NCBI RefSeq assembly: GCF_015762685.1
Contig: NZ_PEHF01000084.1
Location: 1 to 64,000 of the forward strand
Direction of reading: 5' to 3'
From: Candidatus Symbiopectobacterium sp. 'North America'
GTDB lineage: Bacteria > Pseudomonadota > Gammaproteobacteria > Enterobacterales > Enterobacteriaceae
Length of the DNA stretch: 64,000 bases
Shown here: in pieces, positions 52,503 through 63,237 of the stretch
Layout: each line of letters starts with the position of its first letter
Numbering within the stretch: the stretch's first letter is position 1
Translations under genes and position numbers: made by a program
Notes under the pieces: model-generated
Databases searched by the model: none
The model's input: the letters and a program-made list of their open reading frames with translations, nothing else
What the model was told of the DNA's origin: nothing

Positions 52503-53231
52503 ATGCAGCAAGATCTCAATTGGAATGATATCGATACCGTTATCCTGGACATGGATGGCACCCTGCTGGACCTGGCCTTTGACAGCTACTTCTGGCTGCA
52601 ACTGGTGCCGCAGCGACTGAGCGTGGAAAGGGATATCTCCCTGAGGGATGCCAAAGCAGTGATTGACTGGGAGTATCACGCCGTTCAACACACATTGAAC
52701 TGGTACTGCTTTGATTACTGGAGCGAACGCCTCGGTCTTGATATCTATCAGATGACCAGTGAAATAGGCGCACGCGCCCGTTTGCGCGCCGATACCGAGC
52801 CGTTTCTCACCGCATTGGCCGCCAGTGGCAAACAGCGTGTATTGCTTACCAACGCCCATCCACACGGTCTGGCGGTCAAAATGGCGCATACCGGGCTCGA
52901 CAGACACCTTGATTTATTACTTTCCACCCATACGTATGTGTATCCGAAGGAGCATCAGCAACTGTGGCAACAGGTGCACGCGCAGGTAGGATTTGATACT
53001 GAACGCACGCTGTTTATCGATGACAGCGAACCGATTCTGAATGCCGCCAAAGCGTTTGGCCTGCGCTACTGCCTGGGGGTCACCAATCCGGACTCAGGCC
53101 AGCAGGAGAAATCCTTTGCTCGCCATCCAGCCATGAATGATTATCTGGCGTTCCTGCCCGCCCATGGTACAACGCGCGTCCGGATAATGCGTTTTATGCT
53201 CCAGACGTATATGAGCAAGAGGTTGATATGA
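52503..53231 (+). CDS. yrfG: YrfG, GMP/IMP 5'-nucleotidase (HAD family)
   Basis: This 242-residue HAD hydrolase has motif I VILDMDGTLLDLAFD, motif II VLLTNAHPHGL, Lys in VYPKEHQQ and motif IV LFIDDSEPILNAA. The E. coli homologue dephosphorylates purine nucleotides. The C-terminus is some 20 residues longer than in E. coli and ends in a basic stretch (MLQTYMSKRLI), so the end of the gene may have drifted. The stop overlaps the hslR start by 4 bp. Confidence 0.9.
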   Translation: MQQDLNWNDIDTVILDMDGTLLDLAFDSYFWLQLVPQRLSVERDISLRDAKAVIDWEYHAVQHTLNWYCFDYWSERLGLDIYQMTSEIGARARLRADTEPFLTALAASGKQRVLLTNAHPHGLAVKMAHTGLDRHLDLLLSTHTYVYPKEHQQLWQQVHAQVGFDTERTLFIDDSEPILNAAKAFGLRYCLGVTNPDSGQQEKSFARHPAMNDYLAFLPAHGTTRVRIMRFMLQTYMSKRLI

Positions 53232-53635
53232 AAGAGAAGACCGAGTCAGATGACAGTATTCGCCTGGACAAATGGCTCTGGGCCGCTCGATTCTACAAAA
53301 CCCGGGCTGTCGCGCGCGAAGCCATCGACGGTGGCAAGGTGCATTACAATGGGCAGCGCACCAAGCCCAGCAAACTGGTAGAACTGGATGCTGAAATAAA
53401 ACTGCTCCAGGGCAACGACGAACGCACCGTAATGGTCTCTGCCCTCAGTTCACAACGTCGTTCGGCACCTGAAGCGCAATTGCTGTATCGAGAGACCGAG
53501 CAAAGCATCGAAAAACGTGAAAAGGTCGCCTTGGCTCGCAAGATGAATGCCCTGACAATGTCGCACCCGGATCGTCGTCCCGATAAAAAAGAACGGCGCG
53601 ATCTGATAAAATTTAAGAACCACGATGCAGAGTAG
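53228..53635 (+). CDS. hslR: HslR (Hsp15), ribosome-associated heat shock protein
   Basis: This 135-residue cytoplasmic protein has an S4 RNA-binding domain (RLDKWLWAARFYKTRAVARE, GGKVHYNGQRTKPSKLVEL) and a basic C-terminal tail (PDRRPDKKERRDLIKFK). Hsp15 binds stalled 50S subunits carrying nascent chains and helps recycling. Length matches E. coli (133). It is coupled to yrfG and followed by hslO. The frame is intact. Confidence 0.95.
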   Translation: MKEKTESDDSIRLDKWLWAARFYKTRAVAREAIDGGKVHYNGQRTKPSKLVELDAEIKLLQGNDERTVMVSALSSQRRSAPEAQLLYRETEQSIEKREKVALARKMNALTMSHPDRRPDKKERRDLIKFKNHDAE

Positions 53636-53658
53636 CACTGACCACTAAGAGAGAAACC

Positions 53659-54533
53659 ATGTCCAACTACACCGTTATTTGTTTGAAAATCATGCCGTTC
53701 GCGGCGAGTTGGTGACAATCAGTAATACCTACCAACAGATTCTGGAAAACCACGACTACCCGGCACCGGTGCGCCTGATTCTGGGTGATATGCTTGCCGC
53801 CACCAGCCTGTTGACGGCGACGTTGAAGTTCAATGGCGATATCACCGTACAGCTTCAAGGCGACGGCCCGCTGAAACTCACTGTCATCAACGGCAATAAT
53901 CAGCAGCAAATGCGCGGCGTTGCCCGTTTGCAAGGCGAGATTGCGCCCGACGCGACGCTGCGTGACATGGTAGGTAATGGCTATCTGGTGATCACGATCA
54001 CGCCCGAGGAAGGTGAGCGCTATCAAGGGGTGGTGGGTCTGGAGGGGGATTCGGTTGCCAGTTGTCTGGAAAACTATTTCCTGCAATCCGAGCAGTTGCC
54101 TACCCGGTTGTTTATTCGCAGCGGGGAGCATGAAGGCCGCCCGTTTGCCTCAGGCATGCTGCTGCAAGTGCTGCCCGCCCAACACGTCGGCCACGACGAT
54201 TTTGATCATCTGGTGCAATTGACAACAACCATCAAAAACGAAGAGCTGTTTACCTTGCCTGCGAACGAGGTGTTGTATCGCCTTTACCATCAGGAATCGG
54301 TGACGCTCTACGAGCCGCAGGCCGTATCGTGTCACTGTCACTGTCACTGTCACTGTTCGCGTGAACGTTGCGCAGATGCATTAATGACGCTGTCGGATGC
54401 CGATCTGCATGAGATGTTGGAGCAGGAGCAAGAAATCGATATGCATTGCGATTACTGTGGTACTCACTACTTGTTCAGCGCCAGCGAAATCAGTGATATT
54501 CGTCACGCCAGCGCAGACGCCACAATGCATTGA
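53659..54533 (+). pseudogene. hslO: hslO (Hsp33), redox-regulated chaperone, frameshift near the start
   Basis: Hsp33 is activated by oxidation of zinc-bound cysteines. ATG 53659, with GAGA upstream, is followed by MSN and then the frame breaks within about 10 bp; the restored frame reads [19 protein letters not shown]. The rest is a normal Hsp33 fold ([29 protein letters not shown]) and the zinc domain with [10 protein letters not shown] and [13 protein letters not shown] hexamer repeat (TGTCAC, four times at 54330-54353) expands the first Cys motif to CHCHCHCHC instead of the usual CxC. Restart at ATG 53679 (MFENHAVRG) would lose only the first dozen residues, so a near-complete protein could still be made. 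Confidence 0.8.
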
Positions 54534-54568
54534 TCGTAGAGATCATTAATACCAAGCTACTGACTAAG

Positions 54569-54597
54569 CGGGCACTTCGGTGCCCGTTTTCATTTTT
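54569..54597 (+). terminator. Terminator after hslO
   Basis: CGGGCAC-TTCG-GTGCCCG is a 7-bp stem capped by a stable TTCG tetraloop, followed by TTTTCATTTTT. Confidence 0.9.
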
Positions 54598-54748
54598 CGC
54601 CCCCACTGTAGAAGAATCGCTTCACTTAACGAAAATTAAACAAGACCATGTCTTAAATTATTTAATTTTATGATTGTTATCCCAGCTAAAATAGGCTTAC
54701 TCCGTACAATGATTATCAGTATGACTATAACTATTGAGGAGTAGCGAT

Positions 54749-56386
54749 ATGCAGATCAAAGGTATTGCACCACAAGCCCTCGCCGCTTATGGAATCCGCG
54801 ATGTCAGCGAGATTGTATACAATCCGAGTTATGAAGTACTTTTTCAGGAAGAGGTCGCTCCCGACCTGGAGGGATATGAACGCGGCAGAGAAACCAAGCT
54901 GGGCGCTATCGCCGTCGACACCGGTGTTTTTACCGGTCGTTCGCCCAAAGATAAATATATCGTTCGTGATGACACCTCGCGTGAACACGTGTGGTGGTCG
55001 GATCAAGGCAAAGGCAAGAACGATAACCACCCCATGACGCAAGAAGTCTGGAGTCACCTGAAACAGCTGGTGACCGAGCAACTGTCTGGCAAACGTCTGT
55101 TTGTCATCGATGCCTTCTGCGGAGCCAACCCTGATACTCGTCTGAAAGTGCGGTTTATCACCGAGGTTGCCTGGCAGGCCCACTTCGTCAAAAACATGTT
55201 TATTCGCCCGCAAGAGGATGAGCTCACGCAGTTTGAGCCCGATTTCATCGTGATGAACGGGGCGAAATGTACCAATCCACAATGGCAGGAGCAGGGGCTG
55301 AACTCAGAAAATTTTGTCGCCTTCAACCTGACAGAGCGGATCCAACTGATCGGCGGCACCTGGTACGGTGGCGAAATGAAGAAAGGGATGTTCTCGATCA
55401 TGAACTACCTGCTGCCGCTCAAGGGCATTGCCTCCATGCACTGTTCCGCCAACGTCGGTGAAAAAGGGGATATGGCCATTTTCTTTGGCCTGTCCGGCAC
55501 CGGAAAAACCACGCTGTCCACCGATCCGAAGCGCCAGTTGATTGGCGACGATGAGCACGGCTGGGATGATGACGGCGTGTTCAACTTTGAAGGCGGCTGC
55601 TACGCCAAAACCATCAAACTGTCGAAAGAAGCGGAACCGGATATTTACGGTGCTATCAAACGCGATGCGCTGCTAGAGAATGTCACGGTACGGGAAGATG
55701 GCAGCGTGGATTTCAACGATGGCAGCAAAACAGAGAACACCCGCGTCTCCTATCCCATTTACCATATTCACAACATCGTCAAACCGGTTTCTAAAGCGGG
55801 ACACGCTCGCAAGGTGATTTTCCTGACGGCCGATGCTTTCGGCGTTCTGCCGCCGGTATCGCGCCTGACGCCCGACCAGACGCAGTACCATTTCCTGTCC
55901 GGCTTCACCGCCAAACTGGCTGGCACAGAGCGCGGTATCACCGAGCCTACGCCAACGTTTTCCGCCTGTTTTGGTGCGGCGTTCCTGTCGCTCCATCCTA
56001 CGCTTTATGCAGAAGTGCTGGTAAAACGCATGAAAGCCGCAGGGGCACAAGCCTATCTGGTGAATACCGGCTGGAACGGTTCGGGAAAACGCATCTCGAT
56101 TAAAGATACCCGCGCCATCATTGATGCCATTCTCAATGGCAGCATTGACGATGCTGAAATGCATACGTTGCCGATCTTCAATCTGGCTATTCCGCGCTCA
56201 CTGCCCGGCGTCGATGTTCAGATTCTGGATCCGCGCAACACCTATGCCAGTCGGGCGAAGTGGCAAGAGAAAGCCGAAGATTTGGCACAGCGTTTTTGCA
56301 CCAACTTCGACAAGTATACCGACACCCCTGCCGGCCAGGCGCTGGTGAGCGCCGGACCAGAAATTGGGGCGGAAATCACACCATAA
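54749..56386 (+). CDS. pckA: Phosphoenolpyruvate carboxykinase (ATP)
   Basis: This 545-residue gluconeogenic enzyme converts oxaloacetate to PEP with ATP. The start ATG at 54749 follows GAGGA by 8 bp and gives [16 protein letters not shown]. Motifs are [30 protein letters not shown] (in parts), the P-loop [12 protein letters not shown], the metal site [14 protein letters not shown] and [12 protein letters not shown]. Length is close to E. coli PckA (540). Terminators lie on both sides, so it is monocistronic. It is intact, so growth on C4 acids or amino acids is retained. Confidence 0.97.
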   Translation: MQIKGIAPQALAAYGIRDVSEIVYNPSYEVLFQEEVAPDLEGYERGRETKLGAIAVDTGVFTGRSPKDKYIVRDDTSREHVWWSDQGKGKNDNHPMTQEVWSHLKQLVTEQLSGKRLFVIDAFCGANPDTRLKVRFITEVAWQAHFVKNMFIRPQEDELTQFEPDFIVMNGAKCTNPQWQEQGLNSENFVAFNLTERIQLIGGTWYGGEMKKGMFSIMNYLLPLKGIASMHCSANVGEKGDMAIFFGLSGTGKTTLSTDPKRQLIGDDEHGWDDDGVFNFEGGCYAKTIKLSKEAEPDIYGAIKRDALLENVTVREDGSVDFNDGSKTENTRVSYPIYHIHNIVKPVSKAGHARKVIFLTADAFGVLPPVSRLTPDQTQYHFLSGFTAKLAGTERGITEPTPTFSACFGAAFLSLHPTLYAEVLVKRMKAAGAQAYLVNTGWNGSGKRISIKDTRAIIDAILNGSIDDAEMHTLPIFNLAIPRSLPGVDVQILDPRNTYASRAKWQEKAEDLAQRFCTNFDKYTDTPAGQALVSAGPEIGAEITP

Positions 56387-56391
56387 AACGC

Positions 56392-56420
56392 AAAAGCGCG
56401 GGCTTGCCCGCGCTTTTTTC
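56392..56420. terminator. Bidirectional terminator between pckA and envZ
   Basis: AAAAGCGCGGG-CTTG-CCCGCGCTTTTTT forms a strong stem with A and T runs on the two sides. Confidence 0.92.
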
Positions 56421-56441
56421 TTCTGCGTTAACCGCCGTGTT

Positions 56442-58531
<2,090 letters not shown>

Positions 58532-58752
58532 TTTCATTTTCCAAAAGCGTAATCGCTGCCGATGCCCGTATTGTTCAAAAACCCATTAGTTACTGACAGT
58601 CGTTTCTGGTATATATTGCAGGAAAAATTGTTACAAAGCATAATAAAATAGGAATTAATCAATCATTTCCTTCATTTCACAGGTGCAATCGCCTTAGGAT
58701 GTAGCAACGCCGCGCTATGCGTACTCGTAATAACCGATGATGAAAGCAAACG

Positions 58753-59234
58753 ATGAAAACCGATCTTATCACCCGTGAAGGTTACGACATGCTCTACAAA
58801 GAGCTTAACTATCTTTGGAAAGAACGTCGTCGAGAAATTACAGAAAAAGTGGCTTGGGCGGCAAGTTTAGGCGATCGCAGTGAAAATGCGACTACCAATA
58901 TAACAAGCGGCTGTTGCGCGAAATAGACCGACGGGTGCGCTACTTGCGTAAACGTCTGGAAATCGTTCGTGTTGTCGATTACTCCCCTCAGCAAGAAGGC
59001 AAAGTGTTCTTCGGTGCCTGGGTTGAAGTAGAAAACGAGCAAGGCGACCAGATGCGCTTTCGCATCGTAGGCCCTGATGAGATCTATGGGCGTAAAGATT
59101 ATATTTCAATCGACGCCCCCATGGCGCGGGCGTTGCTGAAGAAAGAACGCGACGAAGAGGTGAAAGTAAAAACACCTTCGGGCGAAAAAACGTGGTACGT
59201 AAACCAGATAACCTATAATGCGTCAGCCGAGTGA
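58753..59234 (+). pseudogene. greB: greB, transcript cleavage factor, frameshifted
   Basis: GreB rescues backtracked RNA polymerase. From ATG 58753 it reads MKTDLITREGYDMLYKELNY, with WKERRREITEKVAWAASLGDRSENA. Loss of one G (GCGAC for GCGGAC, near 58889) shifts the frame; the other frame resumes DYQYNKRLLREIDRRVRYLR. The C-terminal domain is complete (YSPQQEGKVFFGAWVEVENE, YISIDAPMARALLKKE). The break is just past the catalytic tip residues of the coiled coil (GDRSENADY), so the product would lose most of the protein. One lesion only; GreA elsewhere could compensate. Confidence 0.87.
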
Positions 59235-59295
59235 TGACCCAGCCGCGTATTTACCCACTCCGTCACCATGGTGTTACGGGGTTGCGGGGGCGAAA

Positions 59296-59769
59296 TCAAC
59301 GGATATTGCAGGCCAATTTTGACCACGCTGTGCTGATAAGGTAGACATCACGCGTCAGCATTTCGAACTCCAGGATGTCATTTTCTCCGATCATCGAGAA
59401 AGCGTCATCGGGTGCATTGTCCTCCGGATTTTTATCCAGTGCGACATTCTTGACTAACAGACGATTTTCATTCCAGACGGAGTCAAAACTGAACGTGCGC
59501 TGTACGGTCCGGGGAATATCATCCTCACCAATAAACACACCATCAATAAAAATTAATGCACGATTTTTATCGCTTAAATAAACATTGACATCGTATTCTT
59601 TCCTTATTCTATATTTTTCATTCCCCTCACTGACTCTCACTTCGCCACAACAAATCACCGGTTTGTGAAAGGACTGACGTTTAAAATAATAGGGCCCAAC
59701 TAATAAAACCGTCACCAATAATAACAGGCTGAACCATACCATTTTATTACCAAGATTATTTTTCAACAT
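59296..59769 (-). CDS. FidL-like small membrane protein
   Basis: A protein of about 157 residues starts at MLKNNLGNKM (59769), with one N-terminal membrane helix (MVWFSLLLLVTVLLVGPYYF) and a periplasmic beta-rich domain (KYRIRKEYDVNVYLSDKNRA, ALIFIDGVFIGEDDIPRTV, FSFDSVWNENRLLVKNVAL). Layout and placement match FidL-type partners of ToxR/MarT-like regulators. Its start lies inside the end of the regulator gene (14-bp overlap), so the two are coupled. Such partners probably stabilise or tune the regulator in the periplasm. Sequence identity to Salmonella FidL was not measured. The frame is intact. Confidence 0.6.
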   Translation of the reverse strand: MLKNNLGNKMVWFSLLLLVTVLLVGPYYFKRQSFHKPVICCGEVRVSEGNEKYRIRKEYDVNVYLSDKNRALIFIDGVFIGEDDIPRTVQRTFSFDSVWNENRLLVKNVALDKNPEDNAPDDAFSMIGENDILEFEMLTRDVYLISTAWSKLACNIR

Positions 59770-60517
59770 AGGTAGTACATCCTTTTCCACGTTTGCTACA
59801 TGCAATGATGATGCGATTCTTCTTCATTCCTGAACTGTGCAACGGGATCGTTTTTGATGAAATAAACAAGACATGATCCTCACAGAGTTCCTGATAACTC
59901 GCGATCGACTCGTAGCTGACCGCATCCTGTAATGAAAAAACATCGCACTTATTAATCATATTGACTCTGACGAAAGGTCGATAAGGAAAACGACCAGAAA
60001 ATGACACCATAATCAAAATAAATAACAGAATCATGCCGATGATAAAAATAATCTTGGTCGTATAACCTATCTGTAACCGGGGAGATGCTTTTTCTGGCGC
60101 TACCAATCGGGGATTTACACAACGACCCAGTTCGTTCATGGATGTTTCTGCCGTATTTCCCACCGAGCGAACGTCAGTTTGTTGTCTGGCGTACGCTTCA
60201 ATACTGTCGACATGAAAAACAATACCTGATTTCGGGACAGTGACAATCGCCTCCGCCAAGCCAAAATTACGTAATACCTTTTTAAGCAATGAGATATAAT
60301 TATTGAAATTACTGATAGAAGGAGAAAGTGAATACTTTTCTAGTGCCTCTCGTAGCAACAATTCACGGCTTAATGTAACCCCCGGATTATCAATCAGAGT
60401 AGCGAGTATGCGTGCAATAGGCGCGCTCAATGAAATAGCTTCACCTTCACGATCGCGCCAAGATAACGTTCCCTCTCCATCATTGAAAATGATGGTTTGA
60501 TTAATCAAGTAGGCCAT
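59756..60517 (-). CDS. Membrane-bound winged-helix regulator (ToxR/CadC/MarT type)
   Basis: The start at 60517 (MAYLINQTIIFND) follows an AGAGGG site; an ATG seven codons upstream is less likely. Order is an OmpR-type winged helix (SLSAPIARILATLIDNPGVT, ELLLREALEKYSLSPSISNF, VTVPKSGIVFHVD), a linker, one membrane helix (KIIFIIGMILLFILIMVSFS, about 155-175) and a periplasmic domain of about 80 residues with four cysteines. It is a one-component transmembrane regulator; the cysteines could sense redox state or hold the fold. The 3' end overlaps the FidL-like gene. The target genes are unknown. Both genes are intact amid decay, and are more AT-rich than the backbone. Confidence 0.78.
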   Translation of the reverse strand: MAYLINQTIIFNDGEGTLSWRDREGEAISLSAPIARILATLIDNPGVTLSRELLLREALEKYSLSPSISNFNNYISLLKKVLRNFGLAEAIVTVPKSGIVFHVDSIEAYARQQTDVRSVGNTAETSMNELGRCVNPRLVAPEKASPRLQIGYTTKIIFIIGMILLFILIMVSFSGRFPYRPFVRVNMINKCDVFSLQDAVSYESIASYQELCEDHVLFISSKTIPLHSSGMKKNRIIIACSKRGKGCTTYVEK

Positions 60518-61447
60518 AAAACCCTCTGGGATAAGCAAGTATTATTTTAAAAATAACCTAACCCTATTGATGATGTGTTTATTTACACGAAACATAGGAA
60601 ATGGAAATCCTGCGACATATATCTTAGATCGCTCATTAACGCCCATGAGAATATTGGTTTAAACAATGCCTTTACGCCATACCTTTACATGACGACATAA
60701 AAAGAGTTGAGCCGTAGCATAAAAATTTGCTCGTTTATTGTCAAAGATTATTTAAAGCTGTTTTAGATTGTTATTTTACTTAAAAAACACAAGCTCGTTT
60801 TTTGAAAGAAAATGCGATTAAATTTATACTAACCGAAGATAAACAAAAAAATAAAAAAGAACTAACCCGTTGAACATAGTGGACATCAAAATTAAGTAGG
60901 ACCATTCTCTTCACTGTAATGCGATACACAAAACCTATTAAAATAAAATTAATTAAAGCTTTAATCTATAAACAATAAAAGCAAATTTTACGATTTGAAA
61001 AAAGAGGTAACGTGCAAATACCGCGATGAACAATAACCAAGGTAAACTATACGCAAAAACTTATTCAAAAAACAGTACAAGTACGGATAATTACTCTCAG
61101 AATAAAATCATCGTTGGCCCTCATCTCCTTGCCTACGGTTTATTCTGCTGTTCTGATCGCCTATTGAATATGACAATTGCGAATAAATTCGCAATTGTCA
61201 TGACCTAGTCGCCAATACGATACGCTTATTACGCATAATGCACGTCATCGCGGGACTCACCCTCCCCGAAAGCCTTTGCTTGTACGCTATCTGCGTAAAT
61301 ACTTCTCGTTGTAGAAAGAAGGTGCAGGAGTGCAACCCACACCGATGCAAATTAAAAGGTGGCGGGGACAAGATTATTTTTGTGTTGACATAAATGTGTC
61401 ACTTCGATCACTTAATTTGGCCTCGAAGTGTCACGGGAGACTCGAAT
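60518..61447. other. AT-rich gap between regulator and olsF-like gene
   Basis: This 930-bp stretch is strongly AT-rich. It contains the palindrome at 61170-61201 and, near 61384, TTGACA without a good -10. A 60-codon open frame at 61026-61208 has no recognisable product and ends in the palindrome, so it is not called. A GGAGAC ribosome site precedes the olsF-like start. Confidence 0.5.
61170..61201. repeat. 32-bp perfect palindrome
   Basis: ATGACAATTGCGAAT (61170-61184), a 2-nt AA centre, then ATTCGCAATTGTCAT (61187-61201). The arms are 15 bp with no mismatch. There is no T run on either side, so a simple terminator is not favoured. Confidence 0.9.
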
Positions 61448-63181
61448 ATGTTCAGCGTAGATGCCATCCTGCAAGACCTTGTACCACACCGTCAAACGCC
61501 GTCCTGGCAACGTTCTCTTCTACGCGCACTGCTGTTTGAGCGCGAAATGAAACAATTCGCCTAACGTTACCCTCATTTGAAAGGCCTGGATCTGGTCGAG
61601 CAAATTCTGGACTATTTCAATTTCAGTTGTGAAATGGTGGAAGGGGATTTAGAAAACATCCCTAGCCAAGGGCCAGTAGTGCTGGCCGCAAACCATCCTA
61701 TCGGTTCATTGGATGGCCTGGTGCTGCTGCGTGCGGTGGCGAGCGTTCGTCCTGACGTACGTATTTTAGCCAGCCAGGTGCTCTCCTACATTATTCCGTT
61801 AAAAGGGGTGCTGCTCGCCGTCGATAACGTTAACAATCGCACTAAACGTTCACAAATCAACGCAATACAACAACATCTCAGTCAGGAGGGTGCCATCATT
61901 CTGTTCCCGGCAGGGGAAGTGTCACGCATTAGCCTGCAAGGGATTCGCGATGGGCATTGGCATAGCGGTTTTATTCGCATGGCAAGCAAAGCGCGTGCGC
62001 CCGTCGTTCCCATTCATATCAGCGGACGCAACAGCAGCTTGTTCTACCTCTCTTCTTTGCTCTACCGGCCGCTCTCAACGCTGCTGTTGGTCCGGGAAAT
62101 GTTTCAACAACGCAGCCAGAAACTCAAGATCCGCATTGGTGCACTCATTCCCTATGCCACCTGGAGCCAGGGGGAGTGGAATGCCAACGATGTTGCTGCT
62201 CGTTTCCGCCGCCATGTCTATCGTTTGGGTTTGGGTAAACCTGGTGCTTTCCAGGGAGAAAAAACCATTGCACTGGCGGAGGATCGCGCGGCGCTAAAGC
62301 ACGCGTTAGCCGTGTGTGAAACCTTAGGCACCACCCCTGACGGAAAAGTGATTTATCTTTATCGGCGCGGTGAAGAAGGGTATGTGCCCATTCTACGCGA
62401 ACTGGGACGATTACGCGAAATTGCGTTCCGCGCCGTTGGAGAAGGATCAGGCCAGCGACGCGATCTGGACAGCTATGACGACGACTACCTGTATCTGATT
62501 TTATGGGATGAAAAGGAGTTGGAGATTGTCGGAGCCTACCGCTTCACGCCTGCCGCACAGCAAATTGCCCATAAAGGCGTTAACGGCCTGTATAGCCACA
62601 GCCTGTTTCAGTATGGGGTAGAGATGGATCCGATTCTGGCTCAGGGCATTGAATTGGGGCGCAGCTTCATTCAGCCCCAATATTGGGGAAAACGTGGGCT
62701 CGGCTATCTGTGGCTGGGGATCGGTGCGTATCTCGCCCGTTACCCGCAATATCGCTATCTATTTGGCCCGGTCTCGCTTTCCGGCACCCTGCCACCGCAC
62801 GCGCGGGATCTGCTGGTTGCCTTTTATCGCCTGTACTTCTCCCCCAGTCAGCCAATGGCTACCTCACGTCAGCCTTATCCGGCCTCGTTGCCCGATGTGT
62901 TAAAACAGTTTGAAGGCACCGACTATCAACAAGATCTGACGCGGCTAAAAAGTATGCTCAATAACATGGGATGTGCGATTCCCACGCTGTACAAGCAATA
63001 TTCTGAGATGTGCGAAACCGGCGGTGTGCAGTTTATCGATTTCGGTATCGATCCTGATTTTAACAACTGAATTGATGGGCTGGTGCTGGTGTATATGACA
63101 CAGCTCAAACCCTCTCGCTACCAGCGCTATGTTGCGCCCTTCTTACCGGAGCCACAGATGACAGCGCAAGATCACGCGTAG
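61448..63181 (+). pseudogene. OlsF-like bifunctional acyltransferase (ornithine-lipid synthesis), two nonsense codons
   Basis: One frame of 578 codons from ATG 61448 (GGAGAC site) to TAG 63181. The N-terminal half is a PlsC-type O-acyltransferase (VVLAANHPIGSLDG with the NHxxxxD motif as NHPIGSLD, ILFPAGEVSR, PVVPIHISGRNS). The C-terminal half is a GNAT-like N-acyltransferase related to OlsB (LREIAFRAVGEGSG, YLYLILWDEKELEIVGAYRF, LELGRSFIQPQYWGKRGLGY in part). This fusion matches OlsF described in Serratia proteamaculans. TAA at 61562-61564 (FA-stop-RYPHLKG) and TGA at 63068-63070 (DFNN-stop-IDGLVLV) break it. The first stop allows restart only at a TTG (61577). Loss would remove ornithine lipids unless olsBA exists elsewhere. 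Confidence 0.75.
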
Positions 63182-63200
63182 CCATTTTCCTTCTTTGATA

Positions 63201-63232
63201 CAGCCATCCTCCGTTTTCACGGAGGATGGCTG
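63201..63232. terminator. Bidirectional hairpin between olsF-like gene and citrate synthase paralogue
   Basis: CAGCCATCCTCCG (63201-63213) pairs perfectly with CGGAGGATGGCTG (63220-63232) over a TTTTCA loop. It lies between converging genes. Confidence 0.85.
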
Positions 63233-63237
63233 ATGCA

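Noticed and set aside
61026-61208. 60-codon open frame in the AT-rich gap before the olsF-like gene
   Set aside because: No clear ribosome site, no recognisable motif, and the end is formed by the palindrome at 61170-61201.
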